Assembly: GCA_900549725.1 (NCBI GenBank)
Contig: URPL01000010.1
Coordinates: 1 to 61,735, forward strand
Direction: 5' to 3'
Source: an uncultured Eubacteriales bacterium
GTDB taxonomy: Bacteria > Bacillota > Clostridia > Oscillospirales > CAG-272
Length of the DNA: 61,735 bases
Both the position numbers and the translations under genes were made by a program. Numbering within the stretch: the first letter of the stretch is position 1; each line of letters begins with the position of its first letter. Below, in pieces: positions 1 through 8,495 of this stretch. The notes beneath the pieces are model-generated. The model worked only from the letters and a program-made list of their open reading frames with translations, was not told the DNA's origin and ran no database searches.

Positions 1-2
1 TT

Positions 3-1340
3 TTTGAAAATACGGATCTTGCGCCGTTTCTCGGGGTGCTGCCGTTTTCCCCCACGGGGGCGCAGCGGCGGGCGCTTGCCGATTTTGCAAAGGATTTTGC
101 AGCCGGCGCATATCCGATGTTTCGCTTGCTCAACGGTGATGTGGGCAGCGGAAAGACCGTTTGCGCGGCGGGGGCGATGTTTCTTGCGGCGCAAAACGGA
201 TATCAAAGCGTTTTAATGGCACCCACCGAGCTTTTGGCGCGGCAGCATGCGGCAACGCTGAAAAAGCTGCTTGCGCCGCTTGGAGAAGAGCCGCAGCTTT
301 TGGTCGGTTCCCTGAAAGCCGCGGAAAAGCGTGCGGTCAAGGAAAAAATTGCATGCGGACAGGCAAAATTTGTGGTCGGCACGCATGCGCTGCTGGAAGA
401 GGATGTCCGTTTTGCAGGGCTTGCGCTTGTGATCACGGATGAGCAGCAGCGCTTCGGCGTTTTGCAGCGGCAGACATTGCAGGAAAAGGCGGCGGGCGTG
501 CATGTTCTGATGATGACGGCGACCCCGATCCCGCGTACGATGCATCAGCTGCTGCTGGGCGATATGGACAGCTCCGTTTTGGACGAGCTGCCGCCGGGGC
601 GCAAGCCGGTTTCCACGCATCTCATCCCGCCGCAGCGGGAAAAGGATATGCTTGCATATCTGCATCGGCAGGCGCTTGCGGGAAAGCAGATTTTTGTAGT
701 TTGCCCTGCGGTGGAAGAGAGCGATGCGGATCTGATGAGCGCATCGGCATGCGCCGAGATGCTGCGGGAGAAAATGGGGGAGGTTGGCATTGTCCTGGTG
801 CACGGCAGAATGAAAAGCGCCGAAAAGGAAGCTGCAATGCGTGATTTTGCGCAGGGCAAAGCCCATATCCTTGTTGCAACCACGGTGATCGAGGTCGGAG
901 TGGATGTGCCGGCGGCGGTGATTATGGTGATTGAAAACGCAGAGCGCTTCGGGCTTTCTCAGCTGCATCAGCTGCGCGGGCGCGTCGGGCGCGGCACGGA
1001 AAAATCCTATTGCTTTTTGGTCAGCGCGGCGCAGGGGCAAGCTGCAAAAGAGCGCCTCGGGGTGCTGTGCCGTGAACAGGACGGCTTTGCCATCGCGGCA
1101 CAGGATCTGCGGCTGCGCGGCCCGGGCGATTATGTCAGCGCGGTGCGGCGCGGCGGAATCTATCCGCAAAGCGGTGCGCTGCAATTTGCATTGGCAGACC
1201 CTGCACACGACATGGAGCTTTTGCAGCAGGCGCTCGGCGCCGCAAATGCGCTTTCCGAGGAGGACCCGACCCTTGTGTTGCCGCAGCACAGCGCGCTGCG
1301 CGCGCTTGTTTTCGGAGAAAGTTTACAGGCAAATACTTGA
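3..1340 (+). CDS. recG: ATP-dependent DNA helicase RecG, C-terminal part (5' end outside window)
   Basis: The reading frame is open from the window edge, so only the last 445 residues are seen. They cover the helicase core of RecG, which remodels stalled replication forks and branched DNA. Visible motifs are Walker A GDVGSGKT, the motif II stretch DEQQRFGVLQ, motif III TATPIPRT, and motif VI QLRGRVGRG followed by the RecG-type ending (QDLRLRGPGDY). The N-terminal wedge domain lies upstream of the window. In most RecG proteins motif II reads DEQHRFG; here the His is Gln. The end of the gene overlaps a promoter for the next genes. Identification is firm. Confidence 0.96.
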   Translation, partial: FENTDLAPFLGVLPFSPTGAQRRALADFAKDFAAGAYPMFRLLNGDVGSGKTVCAAGAMFLAAQNGYQSVLMAPTELLARQHAATLKKLLAPLGEEPQLLVGSLKAAEKRAVKEKIACGQAKFVVGTHALLEEDVRFAGLALVITDEQQRFGVLQRQTLQEKAAGVHVLMMTATPIPRTMHQLLLGDMDSSVLDELPPGRKPVSTHLIPPQREKDMLAYLHRQALAGKQIFVVCPAVEESDADLMSASACAEMLREKMGEVGIVLVHGRMKSAEKEAAMRDFAQGKAHILVATTVIEVGVDVPAAVIMVIENAERFGLSQLHQLRGRVGRGTEKSYCFLVSAAQGQAAKERLGVLCREQDGFAIAAQDLRLRGPGDYVSAVRRGGIYPQSGALQFALADPAHDMELLQQALGAANALSEEDPTLVLPQHSALRALVFGESLQANT

Positions 1341-1365
1341 CACAGCCTCAAAAAACCGATACGAT
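1337..1365 (+). promoter_or_regulatory. Sigma-A-type promoter for lipoprotein / cysteine desulfurase
   Basis: TTGACA at 1337-1342 and TACGAT at 1360-1365, spaced by 17 bases. It overlaps the last codons of recG and sits about 50 bases before the lipoprotein start, so the two downstream genes probably have their own transcript. Confidence 0.6.
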
Positions 1366-1415
1366 AAAAACAAAAATGCACGGAATGACCGCTTGTGCGG
1401 AGATAGGAACTGAGT

Positions 1416-1949
1416 ATGAAGCATTCAATGAAAGTGATTTTGTGTGTTCTGTGCGCTTTGTGCGCGCTGTTTGCGATTTCCTGCCAAAGCTCCGATGAGG
1501 ATGCCCCGCGGGGCTATGTCGGCATGCAGGATGAAAACGGGGATTATACCCTTTACGTGCCGAGCTCCTGGACGCAGGATGAATCGCACGGGATGCAGCT
1601 TGCCTATGCCGCGCAGGATCCGAGCGTTTCCGTGAGCGTCACGGCGGTGAGCATGAGCCAAAAAACCAATTCCGAGGAGGAATATTGGAAGAGCTATCGC
1701 GAGGAATTCGAAAAGACCTTCTCCGATTTTTCGCTGGAGGAGGACGGGTATGCCGCAACGATGGGCGGTCTGGATGCCAAGAAATTTGTATTCAGCGGCA
1801 CCGTCGCCGGCACCTCGTACCGTTTTATGCAGGTGCTCACGCAGCGCAATGCCGTGATTTACACCTTTACATTTACCGCCCCGGCGAATCTTTATGATTC
1901 CTATTCCGAGCAGGCGGGAGCAATTCTCGCTAATTTCAAATTTCGGTAA
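1416..1949 (+). CDS. Small secreted lipoprotein of unknown function
   Basis: A 177-residue protein. The N-terminus has a Lys, a hydrophobic run (VILCVLCALCALFA) and a lipobox-like AISC with Cys23, so it is probably exported and lipid-anchored outside the membrane. The mature part (GYTLYVPSSW-type strands, a central charged helix EEEYWKSYREEFEKTF, then beta strands) resembles the PsbP/DcrB-like fold seen in many Firmicute lipoproteins, but I cannot name a family securely. It lies between recG and a cysteine desulfurase, 18 bases before the latter. That neighbourhood gives no clear function. Confidence 0.75.
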   Translation: MKHSMKVILCVLCALCALFAISCQSSDEDAPRGYVGMQDENGDYTLYVPSSWTQDESHGMQLAYAAQDPSVSVSVTAVSMSQKTNSEEEYWKSYREEFEKTFSDFSLEEDGYAATMGGLDAKKFVFSGTVAGTSYRFMQVLTQRNAVIYTFTFTAPANLYDSYSEQAGAILANFKFR

Positions 1950-1967
1950 AGCGCAGGAAAAAGCAAG

Positions 1968-3176
1968 ATGATCAAGCAAATCGGCGGCGCCGCGCAAATG
2001 CTGCAAGCGGAGCCGATCTATTTCGATAACAGCGCCACAACGCCCCTTTGCCCCGAGGCGATCACGGCGATGGAGCGGGTGATGCAGACCGGATACGGCA
2101 ATCCCTCCGCACTGTATCGCCGCGGGCTGATCGCGCAAAACGAGGTGCACACGGCAAGAGAAAAAATTCTTTCCCTGCTCGGGGTGCATTCTGCCGGCAC
2201 ATTTTCTCCGCTTGTGTTCACGGCGTGCGGCACGGAGGCGAACAATCTTGCCCTTTTCGGTACGGCACGCGCCAAAGCGCAGCATAAAACGGGGAAAATC
2301 ATTGTCAGCGACAGCGAGCATCCTTCGGTTTTGCGCTGTGCGCAGGCGCTTGAGGCGCAGGGAATTCGTGTTTTGTATTTGCCTACGCGCGGCGGGCTTT
2401 TGGATCTTGAAATGCTTTCCCGCGAGGTGACGCAGGATACCTTTTTAGTCAGCCTGATGACCGTCAACAATGAAACGGGCGCTCTTTACGATGTTGCGCG
2501 GGCGGCGCATATTGCCAAGGAGAAAAATCCCGCCGTGGTTGTGCATACCGATGCGGTGCAGGCATTCGGACGCGTTCCGGTCACCCCGGAAAAATGGGGG
2601 GTGGATCTTGTCAGCCTGTCCGCGCATAAGATCGGCGGGCCGAAAGGAGTCGGGGCGCTGTATATCAGCCCGGCTGTGCATAAAGCCAAAAAAATCATCC
2701 CCGTTTTGCTTGGCGGCGGGCAGGAGCAGGGGTATCGCTCCGGCACGGAAAATGTCATCGGCATCGCTGGGTTTGGTGCCTCCGCCGCGGCGATTGCAAA
2801 ATGCGAGCAGCCGCAGCCCAGGATCCGCGCTTATCTTTGCAACGTGCTGCGCACGGATCCGCGCTTTTCGGCCGTTGTGATCAATGAGGCGCCGCAGGGG
2901 CACCGCGCAGGGCATATTCTTTCGCTGACCCTGCCCGGCATCCGCTCGGAAACCATGCTGCATTTTCTCTCCGATCGCGGCATCTGCATTTCCGCCGGCT
3001 CCGCCTGCTCCTCCGCTTCCCGTCATATTTCCCCCGCGCTTCAGGGCTTTGGGCTGAATGCAAAGCAAACTGCAACAACGGTGCGCATTTCCATTGGCCC
3101 GCAGAATACCCTTTCACAGGCGGATGCCCTTTTGGCGGGCCTTGCAGCCGGGCTGGAACGGCTTGCCCGCACCTGA
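1968..3176 (+). CDS. Cysteine desulfurase, NifS/IscS-type class V aminotransferase
   Basis: A PLP enzyme expected to take sulfur from L-cysteine for Fe-S clusters or thio-modified tRNA. Counting from the ATG at 1968 (402 residues), the PLP lysine is Lys221 in SLSAHKIGGPKG, the cofactor aspartate is in HTDAVQAF, and the persulfide Cys is Cys347 in SAGSACSSAS. The FDNSATTP motif typical of the family sits at residues 19-26. A second ATG at 1998 (MLQAEPIYFDN) would fit the usual family N-terminus and is a good alternative start. No iscU or mnmA is adjacent, so the sulfur acceptor is unknown. Confidence 0.9.
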   Translation: MIKQIGGAAQMLQAEPIYFDNSATTPLCPEAITAMERVMQTGYGNPSALYRRGLIAQNEVHTAREKILSLLGVHSAGTFSPLVFTACGTEANNLALFGTARAKAQHKTGKIIVSDSEHPSVLRCAQALEAQGIRVLYLPTRGGLLDLEMLSREVTQDTFLVSLMTVNNETGALYDVARAAHIAKEKNPAVVVHTDAVQAFGRVPVTPEKWGVDLVSLSAHKIGGPKGVGALYISPAVHKAKKIIPVLLGGGQEQGYRSGTENVIGIAGFGASAAAIAKCEQPQPRIRAYLCNVLRTDPRFSAVVINEAPQGHRAGHILSLTLPGIRSETMLHFLSDRGICISAGSACSSASRHISPALQGFGLNAKQTATTVRISIGPQNTLSQADALLAGLAAGLERLART

Positions 3177-3236
3177 GCGCATAGAACGATTTAACACCTG
3201 AAAATGCAGCTTTGAAAAACTTTTTTTGCAAAAAGG

Positions 3237-3265
3237 TTGCAAAATCCGGAGCTATATAGTATAAT
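3237..3265 (+). promoter_or_regulatory. Promoter of asnS
   Basis: TTGCAA at 3237-3242 and a perfect TATAAT at 3260-3265 with 17 bases between. The leader to the asnS start is only about 80 bases, too short for a T-box, and none of the T-box landmarks is seen. Confidence 0.65.
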
Positions 3266-3351
3266 ATCGGTTGTAAACGCCGCGTTTTCGCAATTTTTTA
3301 TGCTAATCCTTGCAAAACTGTGAAATAACACGGAGAAAGGCAGAAAAAACA

Positions 3352-4746
3352 ATGAAAAGACTTGAGTTTCGCGAACTGTTTTCCGATCCGCAGACCTATG
3401 CGGGCCAAAGCATTACCGTCGGCGGCTGGGCAAGATCCATTCGCGCAAGCAATGCCTTCGGCTTTATCGAGCTGAACGACGGAACGACTTTCCGCAATCT
3501 GCAGATCGTATTTGAGGACGCAACGCTTCCCAATTACAAGGAAATTGCAAAGCAAAATGTCGGTGCGGCGCTTGTCGTTCGCGGAACTTTTGTATTGACA
3601 CCGGAGGCAAAGCAGCCCTTTGAGCTCAAAGCGCAGGAAATTGAGATCGAGGGCGTGTCCGCGCCGGAATATCCGCTGCAGAAAAAGCGGCATTCTCTTG
3701 AATTTTTGCGCAGCATTGCGCATTTGCGCCCACGTTCCAACACATTTAACGCCGTGTTCCGCGTACGCAGCGTTGCGGCATTTGCCATTCATTCGTTTTT
3801 CCAGTCCCGCGGGTTTGTCTATGTCAACACACCTATTATCACAAGCTCCGACTGTGAGGGCGCGGGCGAGATGTTCCGCCTGACCTCGCTTGATCTTGAA
3901 AACCTGCCGCGCACGGCGGACGGAAAGGTGGATTACAGCGCCGACTTTTTCGGCAAGCCCACAAACCTTACCGTTTCCGGGCAGCTCAATGCGGAAACCT
4001 TCGCCATGGCGTTTTCGAATGTTTATACCTTCGGCCCGACCTTCCGCGCAGAGCGCTCCAACACGGCGCGCCATGCGGCGGAATTCTGGATGATGGAGCC
4101 CGAGATTGCCTTTGCAGATCTTTCCGATGATATGGCGCTTGCGGAGGATATGATCAAATATGTCATCGGTTATGTCATGGAGAAGTGCCCGGACGAGCTT
4201 GCATTTTTCAACCAGTTTATTGACCGGACTCTGCTTGACCGGTTGCACAACCTTGTCACAAATGAGTTCGGCCGCATAAGCTATACAGAAGCAATTGCCC
4301 TGCTTGAAAAGAGCGGCAGAAAGTTTGAATATCCGGTTTCCTGGGGAATTGATCTGCAGACGGAGCATGAGCGCTATCTGACCGAAGAGGTGTTTGCAAA
4401 GCCCGTGTTCGTGACGGATTATCCGCGTGAGATCAAAGCATTTTATATGCGGCTGAACGATGACGGGAAGACCGTTGCCGCGATGGATATGCTTGTGCCG
4501 GGCGTCGGTGAGCTTATCGGCGGCTCTCAGCGCGAGGAGCGGCTGGATTATCTTTTGGATGCAATGCAGCGCTTCGGCCTTGGCGAAAAGGACTACTGGT
4601 GGTATCTTGAGCTGCGCAAATACGGCGGAACAAAGCATGCGGGCTTTGGGCTCGGTTTTGAGCGCCTGATTATGTATATTACGGGTATGGCAAATATCCG
4701 TGATGTCGAGGCATTCCCGCGGACGACCGGTCAGGCGGATTTTTAA
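3352..4746 (+). CDS. asnS: Asparaginyl-tRNA synthetase
   Basis: A 464-residue class IIb synthetase that charges tRNA-Asn in the cytoplasm. The N-terminal OB-fold anticodon domain (residues about 15-105) is followed by the class II core: motif 2 at FRAERSNTARHAAEFWMMEP and motif 3 at GFGLGFERLIMY. The C-terminal ending FPRTTGQADF is typical for AsnRS rather than AspRS. The frame is open upstream to 3310, but the ATG at 3352 is preceded by GGAGAAAGG at a good distance and gives the normal family length. Confidence 0.96.
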   Translation: MKRLEFRELFSDPQTYAGQSITVGGWARSIRASNAFGFIELNDGTTFRNLQIVFEDATLPNYKEIAKQNVGAALVVRGTFVLTPEAKQPFELKAQEIEIEGVSAPEYPLQKKRHSLEFLRSIAHLRPRSNTFNAVFRVRSVAAFAIHSFFQSRGFVYVNTPIITSSDCEGAGEMFRLTSLDLENLPRTADGKVDYSADFFGKPTNLTVSGQLNAETFAMAFSNVYTFGPTFRAERSNTARHAAEFWMMEPEIAFADLSDDMALAEDMIKYVIGYVMEKCPDELAFFNQFIDRTLLDRLHNLVTNEFGRISYTEAIALLEKSGRKFEYPVSWGIDLQTEHERYLTEEVFAKPVFVTDYPREIKAFYMRLNDDGKTVAAMDMLVPGVGELIGGSQREERLDYLLDAMQRFGLGEKDYWWYLELRKYGGTKHAGFGLGFERLIMYITGMANIRDVEAFPRTTGQADF

Positions 4747-4824
4747 GAAAAAGCTTCCGCGGCAGGACGATGCGGCTTGCCGCGAATTTCTATGGTGTAT
4801 CACTTGGAGAATCGGAGAGAAAAA

Positions 4825-6120
4825 ATGGCAGAAAAAATGATCCCGTACAAAGAGAGAACCATCCGGGAGCTGAAGGAGGAATATGCGGCGCAGAAGGCAC
4901 GCTATGACACCTTTGCGGCGCAGGGGCTGAAGCTGGATATGTCCCGCGGGAAGCCTTGCCGCGAGCAGCTGCGTATCAGCGAAGGCATGTTGACCGCGAT
5001 CAATGAAATTGATGCCTGCTATGCCGTAAACGGTGTGGACTGCCGTAATTACGGCTTGCTGGACGGCATTCCCGAGGCAAAACAGATCTTTTCGGATCTT
5101 CTGAAAATTCCGGGCGAAAATATTATCGTCTGCGGAAACTCAAGTCTTAATATCATGTATGATACCGTGGCGCGCAATATGCTGTACGGCGTGCTCGGCT
5201 CCGAGCCCTGGTCGCATCTTGAAAAAGTGCGGTTTTTGTGCCCCGTCCCCGGATATGACCGTCATTTTGCGATCTGTGAATCGCTCGGCATTGAGATGAT
5301 CAACATTCCCATGACCCCGCAGGGGCCGGATATGGATATGGTTGAGCAATATGTCAACAACGACCCGACGGTCAAAGGAATTTGGTGCGTTCCGAAGTAT
5401 TCCAACCCGGACGGCTTTACCTACAGCGACGAGGTGGTGGACCGCTTTGCGGCGCTCACGCCCGCTGCGGCGGATTTCCGTATTTTCTGGGATGATGCAT
5501 ATGCCATTCATCATCTGTATGACGATAAAAGAGACCATCTCAAAAATCTGTTCAAAGCGCTGCGCCAGGCCGGCAAAGAAAATATGGCATATATCTTCGC
5601 ATCGACCTCCAAAATTACCTTCCCGGGCTCCGGCATTGCAATGATTGCCTCGGGCAATGAAAACATTGCGCAGATCAAAGAGGTGATGTCGGTGCAGACC
5701 ATCGGCTTTGATAAAATGAATATGCTGCGCCATGTTCGTTTCTTCGGCAATGCCGACGGCGTCCGCGCGCATATGGAGCGCCATGCGCAGCTGCTCCGCC
5801 CGAAATTCGAGATCGTTTTGCAGGCGCTTGCAAGAGAGCTCGGCCCGCTTGAGATCGGCCATTGGAATGAGCCGCGCGGCGGCTATTTTATCTCGCTTTA
5901 TACCATGCCCGGCTGCGCAAAGCGCGTTTGGCAGCTGATGAAGGAATGCGGCGTTGTGATGACAAAGGCGGGAGCAACCTATCCCTACGGCAAAGACCCG
6001 GAGGATGCAAACCTGCGCATTGCGCCGTCTTATCCGAGCGAGGAGGATCTGATTCAGGCTGCAAAAATTCTCTGCTGCTGCGTGAGAGTGGCGAGCCTTG
6101 AAAAACTGCTTTCCGAATAA
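4825..6120 (+). CDS. PLP aminotransferase, aspartate aminotransferase type Ic-like
   Basis: A 431-residue fold-type I aminotransferase. The MSRGKPCREQL stretch near the N-terminus, PKYSNPDGFTYSDE, IFWDDAYA, and the PLP lysine in FASTSKITFPGSG fit the separate subgroup that includes the Corynebacterium-type aspartate aminotransferase (Pfam Asp_aminotransf). It probably exchanges amino groups between aspartate or a similar amino acid and 2-oxoglutarate. The ATG at 4825 was chosen over an upstream ATG at 4777 because CGGAGAGA lies 6 bases before it. The next gene follows after 21 bases, so the two are probably cotranscribed. Confidence 0.85.
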   Translation: MAEKMIPYKERTIRELKEEYAAQKARYDTFAAQGLKLDMSRGKPCREQLRISEGMLTAINEIDACYAVNGVDCRNYGLLDGIPEAKQIFSDLLKIPGENIIVCGNSSLNIMYDTVARNMLYGVLGSEPWSHLEKVRFLCPVPGYDRHFAICESLGIEMINIPMTPQGPDMDMVEQYVNNDPTVKGIWCVPKYSNPDGFTYSDEVVDRFAALTPAAADFRIFWDDAYAIHHLYDDKRDHLKNLFKALRQAGKENMAYIFASTSKITFPGSGIAMIASGNENIAQIKEVMSVQTIGFDKMNMLRHVRFFGNADGVRAHMERHAQLLRPKFEIVLQALARELGPLEIGHWNEPRGGYFISLYTMPGCAKRVWQLMKECGVVMTKAGATYPYGKDPEDANLRIAPSYPSEEDLIQAAKILCCCVRVASLEKLLSE

Positions 6121-6141
6121 AATAAAACCGGAGGATGTGTC

Positions 6142-7263
6142 GTGGCGGATTTTACAAAGGTACAGGAAGTACTCGATCAGCTGCATGAAAAGGCAGGTAT
6201 TCCGTGCTGCGATGTGATCGTGATGCAGAATCATCGGCAGCTCTATCGGTATATGACCGGCGTTTGCGATCAGGAAAAAACAAAGCCCGTGTCGGAACAG
6301 ACCAAGTATTATATGTATTCCTGCACAAAGCCCGTCACCGTCGTTACCGTGATGACACTTGTCGAGAGGGGGCTTTTGCAGCTTGACGATCCCGTTCAAA
6401 AATATATTCCGGCCTTTGCAGGGGCATATGTGCAAAAGGACGGCAAAAAGGTCGTTGTGGGCGAAAAGGTGACCGTTTGGCATTTGCTCACCATGACCTC
6501 TGGCCTTAGCTATGATCTGCGCGCGCCGGGGCTCTCGGCATATCTGAAAGAGAATCCCGCGGCGGATACGGCGCAGCTGGCACAGGCATTTGTGCTTGAC
6601 CCGCTTTCATTTGCTCCGGGAGAACAATGGCAATACGGGGTTTCGCATGACGTGCTCGGCGCGGTGGTCGAGGCGGTCAGCGGCAAGTCGTTTTATGCCT
6701 GTATGAAAGAGGCTGTTCTCGACCCGGTCGGCATGCAGCATACTGCATTCGCGAAAAAAAGCGAACTGCCGCCGCAGATGTGCGCACAGTATTTGTGGTG
6801 GGGCAAATACGGCTTTGAATATGATATGAGAAATCAATATATTCTCACGGATAATCATCAGTGCGGCGGCGCCGGGCTGTACAGCACCGCGCAGGATTAT
6901 GCGTTGTTTTGCGATATGCTTGCCTGCGGCGGCGTTGCGCAAAACGGCAACCGGATTCTGAAAGAAGAAACAATGCGGCTGATCTGCACGCCGCAGCTGA
7001 ACGAGGCACAGCAGGCGACATTTTATTGCTCCACAGGCCCCGGTTATACCTATGGGCTCGGGGTGCGGGTGCGCTGCGACAATCAGGGGCATAACGGTGA
7101 ATTCGGCTGGGACAGCGCCGCAGGCGCTTTGGTGCTTGCCGATCCTGCGCTCGGGCTCTCCATTGCTTATACGCAGCATGTGCTGCATTGGTATGATTTG
7201 GCGGGCTATATTCATCGCCCGCTGCGGGACGCGGTATACCGTGCGCTCGGCTGTGAAAAATAA
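6142..7263 (+). CDS. Cytoplasmic serine hydrolase of the class C beta-lactamase family
   Basis: A 373-residue protein with the class C beta-lactamase / esterase fold. Ser60 and Lys63 form the SxxK motif (YSCTK), Tyr165 sits in YGVS at the YxN position, and HNGEFGW near the C-terminus matches the third active-site element. No signal peptide is visible, so it probably acts inside the cell as an esterase or peptidase and not as an antibiotic-resistance lactamase. The start is GTG, supported by GGAGG seven bases upstream. Its substrate cannot be told from the sequence. It ends just before a strong terminator. Confidence 0.85.
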   Translation: MADFTKVQEVLDQLHEKAGIPCCDVIVMQNHRQLYRYMTGVCDQEKTKPVSEQTKYYMYSCTKPVTVVTVMTLVERGLLQLDDPVQKYIPAFAGAYVQKDGKKVVVGEKVTVWHLLTMTSGLSYDLRAPGLSAYLKENPAADTAQLAQAFVLDPLSFAPGEQWQYGVSHDVLGAVVEAVSGKSFYACMKEAVLDPVGMQHTAFAKKSELPPQMCAQYLWWGKYGFEYDMRNQYILTDNHQCGGAGLYSTAQDYALFCDMLACGGVAQNGNRILKEETMRLICTPQLNEAQQATFYCSTGPGYTYGLGVRVRCDNQGHNGEFGWDSAAGALVLADPALGLSIAYTQHVLHWYDLAGYIHRPLRDAVYRALGCEK

Positions 7264-7270
7264 AGATTTT

Positions 7271-7299
7271 GGGCTCTGCCAAATGCAGAGCCCATTTTT
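7271..7299. terminator. Terminator between convergent genes
   Basis: A 9-bp perfect stem GGGCTCTGC / GCAGAGCCC (7271-7279 with 7285-7293), a 5-base loop, then A and six T on the plus strand. On the minus strand the tail is weaker (AAAATC), so it mainly ends the serine hydrolase transcript but may also serve the opposing reductase gene. Confidence 0.85.
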
Positions 7300-8495
7300 T
7301 ACGGATTGGAAAGCGCAAGCGTGATATCGCTCAGCGGATAGCTGATGCAAGGGTGAATATAGCCGAAAAGCCGATCTGCCGCGCGGCGGGCATCCCGCTC
7401 CTGCGGCACAAAGATATTGCCCCGGAGCAGCCTTGTGCGGCACCAGCCGCATTCTCCGCTGCGGCAATGGCTGTTTGCCGAAATGGCGGCGCGCTCAATG
7501 GCAACCAAAAGCGGCTCGTTTGCGGCTGCCGGGAAGGTGAGGCGCTCGTTTTCGCGCTGCAGCGTCACCGTATAGTGCTTTCCGGTGTGCTCTGCGGGGT
7601 ATCCGGGCAGAGATGCGGGGTCGCCTGCCGCACCGAATAATTCACGCCGAACCCATTTTTGTTCCAACCCCAAAGCGGCAAGCTCGCCGTCCAAAAAGCG
7701 ATACATTGCCTGCGACCCTGCAAGAAAAAGGCTGCACGGTGCATCCGGCATATATTTTCGGATCAGCTCGGCGCTCAAAAGCCTGTGTTCGCAGCCGTCC
7801 CGTTTCTCTGCGCTGAGCACATGCGCAAAGCGCACCTTTCCGCCCGAGCGGCGGCAGAGCTCTTCCAGTTCCTCTTTAAAATAAGCTTGCGCAAGGGTGG
7901 GGGTGCCGTAGAGAATGGTGAGCGAAAAATTTTCCTCTCCGTCTGCAATGGCGTGCGCCATAGAGACAAACGGCGTGATGCCGATGCCGCCTGCCAGTGC
8001 AAGCACGGTATTTGCATCGCGCAGGCTGCTGTGATAAAAATTGCCGAGCGGTGCGCTCACCGTGACCGTTTGCCCCGGCACAAACTGCTCAAACATTGCA
8101 TTGCTCCCAAAGCCTGCGCGCTTGACGGTAACGGCATAGATGCCCTGCCTTGCCAGGGCGGGGGAAGAGCACAGAGAGACGGGGCGTGTGAAAACACTGC
8201 CCTGCGCCTCCATGGAAAAGCTGATGTATTGCCCTGCGGAAAACGGCGCGGCGCTTTGCCCGTTCTCTGTGCGCAGGACGAAGGTTTTCACATCATCCGC
8301 GCGGGGAATGATCTCACAAACCGTCATTTTCTGTGCGCGAGGGTGCATTTTTTCCGCCAGGGCATTTGCGGCATAGCTGCTCGGCAGCGGTGTTTCCGCC
8401 CCTTTTTCAATGGTTTTTTCGCGCACCTTTGTCTGGTTTTTGAATTTCAGCATATCCAAAAGCCCAATGGCGCTCACTTTTACTTTTAACGACAT
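7299..8495 (-). CDS. FAD/NAD(P)H flavin reductase with C-terminal 2Fe-2S ferredoxin domain
   Basis: A 398-residue electron-transfer protein. After an unusual N-terminal stretch of about 60 residues come the FAD-binding beta-barrel (QYISFSMEAQG, RPVSLCSSP), the NAD(P)-binding domain (LALAGGIGITPFVSM), and a plant-type ferredoxin domain with Cys-x4-Cys-x2-Cys (HCRSGECGWC) and a later Cys in HPCISYP. It should pass electrons from NAD(P)H to the flavoprotein encoded just upstream. The chosen ATG (8493-8495) lies inside the end of that gene, overlapping it by 10 bases, and has AGGAG and GGGAGAGA before it; the frame extends further upstream without a better site. Confidence 0.86.
   Translation of the reverse strand: MSLKVKVSAIGLLDMLKFKNQTKVREKTIEKGAETPLPSSYAANALAEKMHPRAQKMTVCEIIPRADDVKTFVLRTENGQSAAPFSAGQYISFSMEAQGSVFTRPVSLCSSPALARQGIYAVTVKRAGFGSNAMFEQFVPGQTVTVSAPLGNFYHSSLRDANTVLALAGGIGITPFVSMAHAIADGEENFSLTILYGTPTLAQAYFKEELEELCRRSGGKVRFAHVLSAEKRDGCEHRLLSAELIRKYMPDAPCSLFLAGSQAMYRFLDGELAALGLEQKWVRRELFGAAGDPASLPGYPAEHTGKHYTVTLQRENERLTFPAAANEPLLVAIERAAISANSHCRSGECGWCRTRLLRGNIFVPQERDARRAADRLFGYIHPCISYPLSDITLALSNP

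Noticed and set aside
3177..3351. Possible T-box before asnS
   Set aside because: The leader after the promoter is about 80 bases, and no specifier loop, T-box sequence or terminator pair is present.
4747..4824. Hairpin with arms CGCGGCA and TGCCGCG after asnS
   Set aside because: Only seven pairs with a large loop and no T-tract, so I do not call it a terminator.
6142..7263. Beta-lactamase as an antibiotic-resistance gene
   Set aside because: SxxK and Tyr motifs are present, but there is no signal peptide and the protein looks like a cytoplasmic esterase of the same fold.
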